Positions 27,789 through 36,949 of a stretch of 64,000 bases of DNA are shown in pieces. Under the pieces are notes generated by a model. The model did no database searches. It was not told the DNA's origin and saw only the letters and a program-made list of their open reading frames with translations. Source of the stretch: an uncultured bacterium (lineage in GTDB: Bacteria > Actinomycetota > Actinomycetes > S36-B12 > CAIYMF01); NCBI GenBank assembly GCA_903826575.1, contig CAIKEU010000029.1, forward strand, positions 40,704-104,703. Reading direction: 5' to 3'. A program made the position numbers and the translations under genes. Numbering within the stretch: the first letter of the stretch is position 1; every line of letters begins with the position of its first letter.

Positions 27789-28022
27789 GTGTCCCAGACA
27801 CTCGAGGGCCTCGCCGCAATCGTCAACGAGGTCGCCGGAACGCCGATCGAAGACATCACCGCCGACAAGGCCTTCGTCGACGACTTAGACATTGACTCGC
27901 TGTCGATGGTCGAGGTTGTCATGGCATGTGAGGACAAGTTCGGCGTCAGCATCCCCGACGGTGAGGTCAAGAACCTTCGCACCGTGGGCGACGCCGTCGC
28001 TTACATCGACGCGCAGTCCTGA
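27789..28022 (+). CDS. acpP: Acyl carrier protein
   Basis: 77 aa, acidic, four-helix ACP; GTG start after AAGGAGAAACT. The phosphopantetheine attachment site is Ser37 in DLDIDSLSMVEVV. It carries acyl intermediates for the adjacent FabD, FabH and FabF. Confidence 0.96.
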   Translation: MSQTLEGLAAIVNEVAGTPIEDITADKAFVDDLDIDSLSMVEVVMACEDKFGVSIPDGEVKNLRTVGDAVAYIDAQS

Positions 28023-28096
28023 TCGTGTTGGGGCGGCGATAACTTTCGCCGCCCCAACCCCATCTCGCAATTCGTTTCATCCAAGGGAGCCTTGTA

Positions 28097-29338
28097 ATGA
28101 CTGATTCGACCCGTCGGGTCGTCGTCACCGGATTGGGCGCAACCACTCCGGTGGGCGGCGACGTTGCCACCACCTGGGAAGGCCTGCTCACCGGTCGCTC
28201 CGGCGTGCGAGCACTCGAAGACGAGCGCTACACCGAACTTCCCGTTCGTTTTGCCGGCCAGGTCGCCGTCGAACCGCTAGAGGTAATGGATCGCGTCGAG
28301 GCACGCAAACTTGATCGTTGCCAACAGCTTGCACTCATTGCAGCTCGCGAGGCGTGGGCCGATTCGGCTCAACCCGAAATTGATCCTGAACGACTCGGAA
28401 TCGCGTTTGCTACAGGTATCGGCGGCATCGTGAGTCTGCTCGATAACTACGACACTCTGCTCTCACGCGGCTGGACGCGCGTATCCCCCATGTCGGTCCC
28501 CCAGTTGATGCCTAACGGCGCTGCTGCTTGGGTCGGTCTCGACCTAGGCGCCAAGGCCGGTGTCCACACGCCAGTCAGCGCATGCGCATCAGGTGCCGAA
28601 GCGATCGGCTACGCACTTGAGATGATTCGCAGCGGTCGCGCTGACGTTGTCGTGGCAGGTGGCACGGAGGCGTGCATCCACCCCATCACTGTTGCCGCGT
28701 TCGCAGCGATGCGTGCGCTGTCTACGCGTAACGACGATCCAACGCACGCGTCACGTCCCTACGATCTCGGTCGCGATGGCTTCGTCATGGGTGAAGGCGC
28801 CGGAGCCCTGGTCTTGGAATCAGCCGAACATGCGGCAGCTCGCGGTGCGCGTGTGTACGCAGAAGTCGCATCCGTCGGCATGACCGCAGACGGTCACCAC
28901 ATCGCGCAGCCCGACCCGGAGGGTGCGGGAGCAGCGCGAGCAATGCGTCTTGCACTCGAGGCCGCCGGTGCAACGCCAGCCGATGTCATCCACATCAACG
29001 CCCACGCAACCTCAACTCCTCAGGGCGATATCGCAGAAGCCACCGCCATCAAGTCAGTGCTCGGATCGGCAGTGGACGACGTAGCAGTCAGCGGAACGAA
29101 GTCAATGACGGGACACCTCCTCGGCGGCGCTGGTGCAGTGGAATCTGTGGCAGCCATTTTGGCGCTGCACAATCGGATCGCCCCCATCACTGCCAATCTG
29201 GAAAATCCTGATCCGGAAATCGGTCTCAACGTCGTCCATGGCCAGGCCCGCAAACTCCGCGATGGAGATGCAGTCGTGCTGAACAATTCGTTCGGCTTTG
29301 GTGGCCACAATGTGGCTTTGATTTTCCGGAGTGTGTGA
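28097..29338 (+). CDS. fabF: 3-oxoacyl-ACP synthase II
   Basis: 413 aa; ATG after AAGGGAGCC. The Cys-His-His triad is intact: Cys in VSACASGAEA, His in INAHATSTP, His in MTGHLLGGAG, and the Gly-rich NNSFGFGGHN end. It elongates acyl-ACP. A single enzyme is present, unlike the KasA/KasB pair of mycobacteria. Its stop overlaps the accD start (TGATG). Confidence 0.96.
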   Translation: MTDSTRRVVVTGLGATTPVGGDVATTWEGLLTGRSGVRALEDERYTELPVRFAGQVAVEPLEVMDRVEARKLDRCQQLALIAAREAWADSAQPEIDPERLGIAFATGIGGIVSLLDNYDTLLSRGWTRVSPMSVPQLMPNGAAAWVGLDLGAKAGVHTPVSACASGAEAIGYALEMIRSGRADVVVAGGTEACIHPITVAAFAAMRALSTRNDDPTHASRPYDLGRDGFVMGEGAGALVLESAEHAAARGARVYAEVASVGMTADGHHIAQPDPEGAGAARAMRLALEAAGATPADVIHINAHATSTPQGDIAEATAIKSVLGSAVDDVAVSGTKSMTGHLLGGAGAVESVAAILALHNRIAPITANLENPDPEIGLNVVHGQARKLRDGDAVVLNNSFGFGGHNVALIFRSV

Positions 29339-30765
29339 TGTCGATGGTGGCCAACGATGACATTCAGGTTGTAGATCTCGATCCTCGCCATCCCTTGGTC
29401 CGCATGCCTGCGTTCCTAGACGAGGGCACCATGGAACTGATTACCGAGGTCGACGACAGTGGTGTCATCGCCGCCACAGGTACTGCCCTCGGCACGCCCG
29501 TCGTCGTTTTCTGCACCGACCCGACAGTTCAGGGCGGTGCCATGGGCATCGCCGGCTGCAAAGCGATCATGGTGGCCTATCGGCGTGCCGCTGCTGACGG
29601 CGTGCCGATCGTTGGCCTGTGGCATTCAGGCGGAGCCCGATTGCGCGAGGGTGTTGAAAGCCTTCATGCCGTGGGTGAAGTTTTTGCGATCATGACTCGC
29701 GTATCGGGCAAAATTCCGCAAATCTCCGTCGTCCTTGGCCCGGCAGCCGGCGGTGCGGCCTACGGACCAGCGCTCACAGATGTCGTCGTTCTCGGTCCTG
29801 AGGGTCGCGTATTCGTGACCGGACCAGACGTCGTGCGCTCGGTGACGGGCGAAGACGTCGACATGCTGCGCCTTGGTGGCCCTGAGCCACATGGTCGCCG
29901 AAGTGGTGTCGTCCATGTCGTTGCGTCGAGTGAACGACATGCCCTCGACGAAGGTGCACGTCTAGCCTCGCTGGTTGGTGATCTGCGCGAGCTTGACGTA
30001 GCCGCCGTCAAAGATTCCAATCTCGAAGCGTTACTTCCTGAAAACCCCAAGCGGGCGTATGACGCACACCCGCTCGTCGACGCCATCCTCGATGACGGCT
30101 CAGCCCTTGAATTGCACCCCAAATGGGCACCCAACATCATCACGGCCCTAGGACGACTCGGTGGTCGTTCCGTCGGGGTTATCGCGAACAACCCCCTACG
30201 TCTCGGTGGATGCCTCGACGCGACGAGTGCTGAGAAGGCTGCTCGTTTCGTTCGCATGTGTGACGCCTTCGGCCTTCCACTCGTCGTCGTCGTCGACGTT
30301 CCCGGATACCTCCCCGGCGTTGGACAGGAGTGGGATGGTGTTGTCCGCCGCGGCGCAAAACTGCTGCACGCGTTCGCCGAAGCAGTTGTCCCGCGCGTTA
30401 CGGTGATTACTCGCAAGGCTTACGGTGGTGCCTACATAGCAATGAATTCCAGAGCCCTTGGGGCGACAAAGGTTATCGCCTGGCCCGGTGCCGAAGTCGC
30501 TGTCATGGGTGCCGTTGCGGCCATTCGCATTCTGCATCGACGTAAGCTCGCCGAAGTTCCCGAAGATGCTCGCGCACAAGTTGAAATTGAACTCGCCGAC
30601 GAACACACGCGCATTGCCGGTGGTGTCGACAAGGCGGTCGCAATCGGCGTGGTCGACGAGGTTGTCTCGCCGACTCAGACTCGTTCAGTTCTCGCGCAAG
30701 CGATCGTCGATGCGCTGGCAATCGACCCAAAGGTCCGCGGCCAACACGGAAATATCCCACTCTAG
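29338..30765 (+). CDS. accD: Acyl-CoA carboxylase carboxyltransferase (beta) subunit
   Basis: 475 aa from ATG 29338, with GGAG upstream and overlapping the fabF stop; a GTG one codon earlier is possible. The crotonase-fold carboxyltransferase has two halves with oxyanion-hole segments: GGARLREGVESL and AGGAAYGPALTD in the N half, and VVDVPGYLPGVGQEWDGVVRRGAKLL and AYGGAYIAMNS in the C half. It resembles AccD6 of the mycobacterial fasII cluster. It would make malonyl-CoA using a biotinylated alpha subunit encoded elsewhere. Last gene of the operon. Confidence 0.93.
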   Translation: MSMVANDDIQVVDLDPRHPLVRMPAFLDEGTMELITEVDDSGVIAATGTALGTPVVVFCTDPTVQGGAMGIAGCKAIMVAYRRAAADGVPIVGLWHSGGARLREGVESLHAVGEVFAIMTRVSGKIPQISVVLGPAAGGAAYGPALTDVVVLGPEGRVFVTGPDVVRSVTGEDVDMLRLGGPEPHGRRSGVVHVVASSERHALDEGARLASLVGDLRELDVAAVKDSNLEALLPENPKRAYDAHPLVDAILDDGSALELHPKWAPNIITALGRLGGRSVGVIANNPLRLGGCLDATSAEKAARFVRMCDAFGLPLVVVVDVPGYLPGVGQEWDGVVRRGAKLLHAFAEAVVPRVTVITRKAYGGAYIAMNSRALGATKVIAWPGAEVAVMGAVAAIRILHRRKLAEVPEDARAQVEIELADEHTRIAGGVDKAVAIGVVDEVVSPTQTRSVLAQAIVDALAIDPKVRGQHGNIPL

Positions 30766-30806
30766 TTGCTGTCAGCGCACAGGTGCGCTGCACGACCCAA
30801 CACATT

Positions 30807-30852
30807 CGTTGGCCCCGACATACGGTTGGAAGGAACCGGGTCGGGGCCAACG
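30807..30852 (+). terminator. Terminator of the fab operon
   Basis: CGTTGGCCCCGAC (30807-30819) pairs with GTCGGGGCCAACG (30840-30852). The loop contains a smaller stem CGGTT/AACCG. It is followed by TTGTTCC. It also faces the 3' end of the convergent DUF3145 gene. Confidence 0.75.
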
Positions 30853-30931
30853 TTGTTCCTCGCGTACGAGGTCGTCGTGCAGTGTTGCCGTAGTGCTGTA
30901 ACGCTGTCGTAAAGATCCTTAGAAGAGCCCA

Positions 30932-31468
30932 TCAGCCAACGTGATGGAGCCAACGAACCGAGTTGTTTTCACCGGCATACCGGAACGGTTCAAGTTCTTG
31001 ATCCCACGCTCCGCCGAGCAATTCGTCGAGTTCAATTTCAAGTGGCTGACCTGAAAGGCGCGCGCGACTCATTGCTGCGCGTAGACGCTCCTCGGTGATC
31101 ATGATGTCTCCGTGGGCCCCGATGATGGCTCGATGAATCCCTAGCGAAGGGGTTGCAGCAAAGCGCTCGCCCTCGGTGCTCGCAGTGGGTTCTTCAGTTA
31201 CTTCAAGGCGCAGCCGACCCCAGGCGTGAAGATCTGACACCATGCGCGCTGCGGAGCCGGCTGGACCGGTCCACGACAACTCAGCTCGATACGCGCCGGC
31301 GGAAACCGGCTGCTCGGTCCACTCAAGGTGCACTTGTGTGCCCAAGACATCGCCAAGCACCCACTCAACATGGGAGGTCACCGCGCGTGGGCAGGAATGC
31401 ACAAAAACGACGCCGCGGGTCATAACCCGTGCGCCTGCCGGCACTGCAGATGCGTGCCTGTGTGTCAT
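30932..31468 (-). CDS. DUF3145 family protein
   Basis: 178 aa from ATG 31468, seven bases after AAGGAGG, which decides the start over a second ATG at residue 16. The conserved actinobacterial family features are TRGVVFVHSCPRAVTSHVEW, LRLEVTEEPT, TPSLGIHRAIIGAHGDIM and the C-terminal WDQELEPFRYAG. Function unknown; the gene commonly lies beside the fatty-acid synthesis cluster, as here. Confidence 0.9.
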   Translation of the reverse strand: MTHRHASAVPAGARVMTRGVVFVHSCPRAVTSHVEWVLGDVLGTQVHLEWTEQPVSAGAYRAELSWTGPAGSAARMVSDLHAWGRLRLEVTEEPTASTEGERFAATPSLGIHRAIIGAHGDIMITEERLRAAMSRARLSGQPLEIELDELLGGAWDQELEPFRYAGENNSVRWLHHVG

Positions 31469-31785
31469 CACAGAACCTCCTTACGTGAGGGACGCCTTCC
31501 CCAGCGACCTCTCGTACTCCCGGAGCGAGTTCGTGATGCACAAACACAATAACCCCAATTACCCCATCTGCACCACCCCCGAAACCTCGACACGCGACGT
31601 TTCATCGGTGATCGGCCATGAGCGGAGGCAATCTGGGCCCGAACAGTGCCCATTCATGCCACTTATTCACCCGTGTGGGTCCTGTGTTGGTCTGCCGCCA
31701 CGCCGATGCATTAACTGAACGAAGACAACTACGGCGGTAGGTTCGGGTTATCCCGGACCGTGTCGATCGGCTTGGGGGATCAGAC
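31469..31785. other. 317-base divergent intergenic region
   Basis: I see no gene. AAGGAGG next to 31468 serves DUF3145. GGGGGATCAGAC just before GTG 31786 serves the rightward gene. Promoters were not assigned. Confidence 0.5.
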
Positions 31786-32217
31786 GTGTCAGATGCCACA
31801 GCGGAGATCTTCATGACCGAGATGTACGACGACGGAGTTGTCACCGAAGTAATTCGTCCTGCCGCGATCATTCCTGAGGAATCTGCCCGTCAGGTGCTCG
31901 TCGAGCTTGCCCTGCGCGATGTCCTCAACGGCGGCGTGTGGCTATCGGACCCATCTCGTTGGGCGCTCTACGACACGGCGTGGAATGCCCAAAATCAACC
32001 TGGTGAATCACAGTTAATCGGCACTATTCAGGTTGCGTACGGTACCCCTACCAAATACGAAATCACCATTTACCGCGCCACCATCACTCGCCGCGGAACT
32101 CAGATGGGCTGGACGGTTAATCGTCTATGCGATGAGGCACTCGGATACGGTGGCCTAGACCTCGCCACCTGTCCACGAGCAGCACTTTCCGCACCACCAA
32201 AACCGTTTACGTTCTGA
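31786..32217 (+). CDS. Conserved-looking protein of unknown function
   Basis: 143 aa; GTG start with GGGGGA six bases upstream. No signal peptide or membrane segment. It shows an alpha/beta composition (GESQLIGTIQVAYGTPTKYEITIYRATITRRG suggests paired beta strands), but I do not recognise a family. Base composition and codon use look like the neighbours. It stands alone on its strand before the reductase gene 219 bases downstream. Confidence 0.6.
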   Translation: MSDATAEIFMTEMYDDGVVTEVIRPAAIIPEESARQVLVELALRDVLNGGVWLSDPSRWALYDTAWNAQNQPGESQLIGTIQVAYGTPTKYEITIYRATITRRGTQMGWTVNRLCDEALGYGGLDLATCPRAALSAPPKPFTF

Positions 32218-32436
32218 TTCTCGAACGGCTCATTAGGCCGTCCGCTACGCAGCCAATCCGAACCATGTTCAGCACGTAATCCGGCCATGCACGGCTCGCG
32301 TTTAACACCTTGTGGTTGCGGTTGAACAAGCTCGTAGCGGGCCAAATGGGTGATTCATTCCGACCCCGGAGTAACTCACAGGTGAAGATCGTGCGTCTCA
32401 CAGGACTCTCACATATTGGTCCGGCACCTTGGTTAC

Positions 32437-33975
32437 ATGAGCAGTGCAGCAACCCGGCCGAGATCCTCGTCCAAGGGCACGACAGCCGCAAAGCAGGCCT
32501 CGAAGGCGGGGTCGTCACGTGGCTCCGCTGGCACGCCAGCTGGTTCGTCCAGCAAGAAGTCGTCAGCCATCAGCTCAGCTTCGGGCAAGCCGAAGATTCC
32601 GACGATTGCGCTGTGGCTCGCGGGTCTGGGGCTAGGGCTCGTCGTAGGTATCCAATTGGCCACGCGCTCGCACCTGTCGGGCGACGGCGCACTCCTGATG
32701 GAGATGTCCCGATGGGCTGCACTGTTCGGAACGTACGGCTCACTTCTGATCATCTTCCTGATTGCTCGCGTGCCTGTCATTGAGCGCGGAGTCGGACATG
32801 ATCGCTTGGTTTCGTGGCATCGCAAACTCGGCCCAATTGCGCTGATTCTCATTGCCCTTCACGTCGCGTTGATCATTGCCGGATACGCATCGAGCGAAGC
32901 CATCAGCTACTTGTCTGAGACGTGGTCGTTGCTGTCGACGTATCGCTGGATTCTTCCCGCCTTCGCTGGATTCATTTTGATGATGATGGCCGGAATTGCG
33001 TCATGGCGCGTAGCTCGTCGACGGATGTCCTACGAGACCTGGTGGGTTACGCACCTCTACCTTTACCTTGCAATCGCACTCGCGTACATGCACGCAATCA
33101 CGATCGGACAGGCGTTCGTCACCCACGCGTGGGCACGTTGGATTTGGATTGCTCTGTACGTGATCACCTTCGGAGCACTGATCGTGTACCGAGTCATCAA
33201 GCCCTTCGTGATGAGCACCCGACACGATCTCAAGGTTCATTCCGTTGAGCGCGAATCGGTTGACACCTACAGCGTGTGGATCACTGGAAAAAACATCAGC
33301 GATATTGGTGCCCGAGGTGGACAATTCTTCGGCTGGCGGTTTCTGACGCCGAATCACTGGTGGCAATCACACCCGTATTCACTATCGGCGGGGCCCGACA
33401 AGAAGTACCTACGTATCACCGTCAAGGATCTCGGCGATCACAGTCGTTCGCTATCTGATCTCAAGCCCGGTACTCGGGTCATCGCCGAGGGTCCGTACGG
33501 CATCTTTACCGCCGATGCGCGCAGTGGTGATCACGTCGTACTGGTGGCCGGCGGTGTCGGAATCACCCCCATTAGAGCTCTCCTAGACGAACTGCCCAAG
33601 CAGGTCCGGGTGGATCTGCTCTACCGTGCACCGAAACCGGAGGCACTAGTGCTCCACGATGAACTCGATGCCATCGCGGCATCCCGACCAAACACGCGAG
33701 TGCGCTACCTCGTCGGCAATCGTCGTAGCTACCCCATCAACGCCAAGTCAATGACTCACTTAATCCCCGACTTCAGCACCGCCGACGTCTACACCTGCGG
33801 ACCTGCCGAACTGGTTGCCTCCGTTCGATTCGCCGCCGAGATTGTTGGCATCCCAGACGATCGCATTCACGACGAAGCGTTCTCGTTCCACTCCCCCGAC
33901 ACGTACAGCGCCACCAGGACCAAGTCCCGCACCACAACGAGTACTACTCGCACCCAGGAGAAGAAGTCACGATGA
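32437..33975 (+). CDS. Transmembrane heme/FAD/NAD(P)H reductase (ferric reductase-like)
   Basis: 512 aa from ATG 32437; no Shine-Dalgarno precedes it. A basic Ser/Ala/Lys-rich N-terminus (about 45 residues) precedes about six helices with four His that could ligand two b hemes: SWHRK, ALHVAL, VTHLYL and YMHAIT. Then come a ferredoxin-reductase FAD domain (HPYSLSAGPD) and an NAD domain (LVAGGVGITPIRALLDE, YTCGPAELV). It would pass electrons from cytoplasmic NAD(P)H across the membrane. The next gene, overlapping by ATGA, is an exported FMN-binding protein, the likely acceptor. This pairing is known from extracytoplasmic flavin electron-transfer systems. Confidence 0.85.
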   Translation: MSSAATRPRSSSKGTTAAKQASKAGSSRGSAGTPAGSSSKKSSAISSASGKPKIPTIALWLAGLGLGLVVGIQLATRSHLSGDGALLMEMSRWAALFGTYGSLLIIFLIARVPVIERGVGHDRLVSWHRKLGPIALILIALHVALIIAGYASSEAISYLSETWSLLSTYRWILPAFAGFILMMMAGIASWRVARRRMSYETWWVTHLYLYLAIALAYMHAITIGQAFVTHAWARWIWIALYVITFGALIVYRVIKPFVMSTRHDLKVHSVERESVDTYSVWITGKNISDIGARGGQFFGWRFLTPNHWWQSHPYSLSAGPDKKYLRITVKDLGDHSRSLSDLKPGTRVIAEGPYGIFTADARSGDHVVLVAGGVGITPIRALLDELPKQVRVDLLYRAPKPEALVLHDELDAIAASRPNTRVRYLVGNRRSYPINAKSMTHLIPDFSTADVYTCGPAELVASVRFAAEIVGIPDDRIHDEAFSFHSPDTYSATRTKSRTTTSTTRTQEKKSR

Positions 33976-34514
33976 AGCGTGCATTGATTATTGGAACCGG
34001 CACAGTGATGGGTGTTGCAGCAGTTCTCGCCCTCAATCCAGATGGCGGTGCGGCTGCCTCAGGCAACCTGCCCAACATTGGATCATCAAGTACTAGCGGC
34101 ACCACGACGGCCGCAGGCTCGACGACCAACGCAGGCGCGACGAGCACCGCGGGCAGTGGCTCGTCCAGTAACGCAGCGAGCTCTCCGAATTCCGGATCGT
34201 CGTCCAATTCCAGTTCTGCATCATCGAGCTCTTCAATGACCGCAACCGGCTCAGCAGTCGACGTCGGCTACGGCATTGTTCAGGTGAAGGCCATCATCAA
34301 GGCCGGCAAACTCGTCGACGTACAGGCACTGTCACTACCAAACAACGACGGTCACAGCGCTCGCATCTCGCAGCAAGCATTCCCCATGCTCGCTCAGCAG
34401 GCAATTGCCGCACAGAGCGCCAATGTCTCGGGAATCGGCGGTGCCTCGTACACCTCTTACGGGTTCCAGCAATCTCTGTCCTCGGCACTATCCAAAGCCG
34501 GATTCAAGGGCTAA
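33972..34514 (+). CDS. Exported FMN-binding domain protein, partner of the reductase
   Basis: 180 aa. Hydrophobic N-terminal signal/anchor (about residues 4-20), a Ser/Thr/Asn-rich flexible linker (about 30-90), then a compact FMN-binding domain of about 85 residues: VDVGYGIVQVKAIIKAGKLVDVQAL...ISQQAFPMLAQQAIAAQ and IGGASYTSYGFQQSL. The flavin attachment motif (S/T)GA(S/T) reads GGAS (residues 156-159), so Ser159 would be the site, and the usual upstream Asp is absent. Translation is coupled to the reductase (ATGA). It is a likely mobile FMN carrier for electrons leaving the membrane enzyme. Confidence 0.8.
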   Translation: MKRALIIGTGTVMGVAAVLALNPDGGAAASGNLPNIGSSSTSGTTTAAGSTTNAGATSTAGSGSSSNAASSPNSGSSSNSSSASSSSSMTATGSAVDVGYGIVQVKAIIKAGKLVDVQALSLPNNDGHSARISQQAFPMLAQQAIAAQSANVSGIGGASYTSYGFQQSLSSALSKAGFKG

Positions 34515-34569
34515 CACACAAATGCACGGCAACGGTGTCAAGATGGACTCGTGAGGAGAATGACGCGGG

Positions 34570-35340
34570 ATGATGGTAATGAGTCGTAATCAGGAAAAAG
34601 ATCAGCCCCAAAGTTACCTACGGGCTGCTGATGGGGTTTCGCCCGTGCGCGTTCTGGTCGTCGATGATGAGTCAGATCTCGCCGAGCTCGTGTCCACCGC
34701 ATTGCGATTCGACGGTTGTCGAACAGCCACTGCAGGCGACGCCGACGAAGCAATGCGTGTGGCACGGGAGTTACGTCCTGATATCGCCGTCCTTGACATG
34801 ATGCTGCCCGGTGACGATGGGGTCCGACTGCTTGCGCGTCTGCGTGCAGAGCATCCAGATCTGCCTGCTGTATTTCTAACCGCCCGCGGTGACACTCGCG
34901 ATCGGATCGCCGGATTGCGAGCTGGTGCGGACGACTACATCGCAAAACCGTTCAGCCTAGAAGAGCTTCTTGCTCGACTTCAGGCCGTCCTTCGTCGCAC
35001 GGGTCGACTCGACGAGCAGGGCGCAGTCCTTCGCGTCGCCGATCTAAGCCTGGACGAAGGAACCCGCGAAGTCCGCCGCAGCGGTGAACTGATTGACCTG
35101 ACTCCGACAGAGTTCGATCTGCTCCGGTTCCTTATGCAGAATGCGCGCACCGTCGTGAGCAAGTCACAGATTCTCGATCGCGTGTGGCACTACGACTTTG
35201 CCGGCCGCTCCAACATTGTGGAGCAGTATGTCGGCTATCTTCGCCGTAAAGTCGACGCCGATCGCGACCCGCTCATTCACACTGTTCGGGGAGTCGGTTA
35301 CGTCCTGCGCGCACCGCGACCCGGCGATACCAGTGACTAA
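34570..35340 (+). CDS. Two-component response regulator, OmpR/PhoB family
   Basis: 256 aa. Receiver domain (about residues 26-140) with phospho-acceptor Asp76 in DIAVLDMMLPGDDG, acidic pair VDDESD and Lys in YIAKPF. Winged-helix DNA-binding domain (about 155-250): LTPTEFDLLRFLMQNARTVVSK and NIVEQYVGYLRRKV...RGVGYVLR. GAGGAG lies 11 bases before ATG 34570. It directly follows the reductase/FMN gene pair, suggesting it may control it. Resembles the TcrA/TrcR group of actinobacterial regulators. Confidence 0.93.
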   Translation: MMVMSRNQEKDQPQSYLRAADGVSPVRVLVVDDESDLAELVSTALRFDGCRTATAGDADEAMRVARELRPDIAVLDMMLPGDDGVRLLARLRAEHPDLPAVFLTARGDTRDRIAGLRAGADDYIAKPFSLEELLARLQAVLRRTGRLDEQGAVLRVADLSLDEGTREVRRSGELIDLTPTEFDLLRFLMQNARTVVSKSQILDRVWHYDFAGRSNIVEQYVGYLRRKVDADRDPLIHTVRGVGYVLRAPRPGDTSD

Positions 35341-36949
35341 TACAACCGCCGCACGCTGGTCTGCGATGCCATTGAGCACGCGACTGGTTATTGGCTTGCT
35401 CGCAGTTGTGTCATCCGCTCTCATCATCGTCGGCTTGGCAACCTTCTTTGCCTTGCGGTCGTGGATGATCGAGCAGGTCGACAACAGTTTGATGTTGCCT
35501 AAAGCGCACCTTTACGGCGAAGGTGGCGAGCGGCAGGGAATCGATGAAAGCATCCAATCGTGGACTTCCGCAGGAGCTGTAGTGGTTCTGCTGTACCCGG
35601 ACGGGCGTGCAATGACACTGCCACACGGGATGGTCACGCAAAATCCGCATCTGCTGCCCGCTAACGATGCAGCCGTATTGGGCACCGTCCCCACGGATCC
35701 GAATGCACGTCCGATCGCTATTGAGCTTACCGGTCTGGGTAAATCCAAGGCTGTTGCCGTCTCAGCCACCGACGCTGGTCACCGCGAGGTTTCCGTTGTC
35801 GCTGTACTTCCACTTTCTCGTGTCAATGCGCTAGCTGGCCGCCTGCTGTTCGTCGAGATCGTGACAGTTGGTCTTGCTCTGTTGCTCAGTGGACTGTTGA
35901 GTTGGCTGTTCATTCGTCGATCCTTCAAACCACTTCAAGAGGTGGCCGAAACTGCCGCCGAAGTCGCCAAGTTGCCCCTAGGTCGTGGTGACGTCACCAT
36001 TCCTGCGCGAGTGGCCAACCCAATTCCGACAACAGAAGTCGGTCAAGTTGGTCTCGCCGTAAATGCCATGCTTGATCACGTTGAAGAGTCTTTGCAAACC
36101 CGTGCGGAAACCGAAGACAAGTTGCGTCAATTTGTATCCGATGCCGGGCACGAATTGCGGACCCCGCTTGCCGCCGTGCGTGGCTACTCCGAACTGCTGC
36201 GACGTGGGGTAGCTCAGGATCCCGAGGCTGCCCGCCTCGCCGCGAGCAGGATTGAAGGGGCTGCTAGCAGAATGGGCCTGCTGGTCGATGATCTGCTGCT
36301 CTTGGCTTCACTCGATGAGCAACGGCAACTGGCGAAGAACCCCATCGATATTCGCAACATCATTGATGACACACGTGTCGAGGCTGAGACGACGAGCCCT
36401 GACCACGTCTGGCGGTTTGAAGACGCCGCCAAGGGCGAGATATTCGTCGAAGGTGACGAAATGCGCCTACATCAGGCCTTGAGCAATCTGTATGTGAACG
36501 CCCGCAACTACACGCCCGCCGGGGCTACGATTACCACGGTCCTATCCGTCGTTGATAACACCGCCATTATCGACGTGCGTGATGACGGCCCAGGGTTCCC
36601 CGTTGAGCTACTCCCCCATGCAACCGAACGATTTGTTCGCGGCGATGCAAGCCGCGCTCGAACCACCGGCGGCACGGGTCTGGGGTTGGCCATCGTCAAA
36701 GGCATCGTCGAGGCACACGGCGGCACGATCTCACTGGCAAATGGCGTGCCAGGTTCTGGGGTTGGCGCCGTGATCACCATTCGCATCCCCATGCTCGAAA
36801 TCGACGACACCTGGGATGACGAGTTCGAAGACGACAATTTCGATCAGCCGTACCACGCACAACCAATCGCCAGTGAGCCGACGCCGTACCCAGGCGGCAC
36901 ATCGGCTCTTGCGGCAGATTCGAAAGCGGTCGAAACCGTTACGTCGTAG
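35333..36949 (+). CDS. Sensor histidine kinase
   Basis: 538 aa from GTG 35333, which overlaps the regulator stop by eight bases (GTGACTAA). Two membrane helices (about residues 18-40 and 180-205) flank an extracytoplasmic sensor of about 140 residues. HAMP follows, then the His-box SDAGHELRTPLAAVRGY, N-box SNLYVNARNYTP, G1 DDGPGFP and G2 GGTGLGLAIVKGIVEAHGG. An acidic tail of about 60 residues (DDTWDDEFEDDNFD) is unusual. The ligand is unknown. Confidence 0.93.
   Translation: MTNTTAARWSAMPLSTRLVIGLLAVVSSALIIVGLATFFALRSWMIEQVDNSLMLPKAHLYGEGGERQGIDESIQSWTSAGAVVVLLYPDGRAMTLPHGMVTQNPHLLPANDAAVLGTVPTDPNARPIAIELTGLGKSKAVAVSATDAGHREVSVVAVLPLSRVNALAGRLLFVEIVTVGLALLLSGLLSWLFIRRSFKPLQEVAETAAEVAKLPLGRGDVTIPARVANPIPTTEVGQVGLAVNAMLDHVEESLQTRAETEDKLRQFVSDAGHELRTPLAAVRGYSELLRRGVAQDPEAARLAASRIEGAASRMGLLVDDLLLLASLDEQRQLAKNPIDIRNIIDDTRVEAETTSPDHVWRFEDAAKGEIFVEGDEMRLHQALSNLYVNARNYTPAGATITTVLSVVDNTAIIDVRDDGPGFPVELLPHATERFVRGDASRARTTGGTGLGLAIVKGIVEAHGGTISLANGVPGSGVGAVITIRIPMLEIDDTWDDEFEDDNFDQPYHAQPIASEPTPYPGGTSALAADSKAVETVTS

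Noticed and set aside
20159..32351. A 15-base identity (CGGGCCAAATGGGTG) in two intergenic regions, near 20160 and 32338
   Set aside because: A match of this length is expected by chance a few times in 64 kb, and the sites differ in orientation to their genes.
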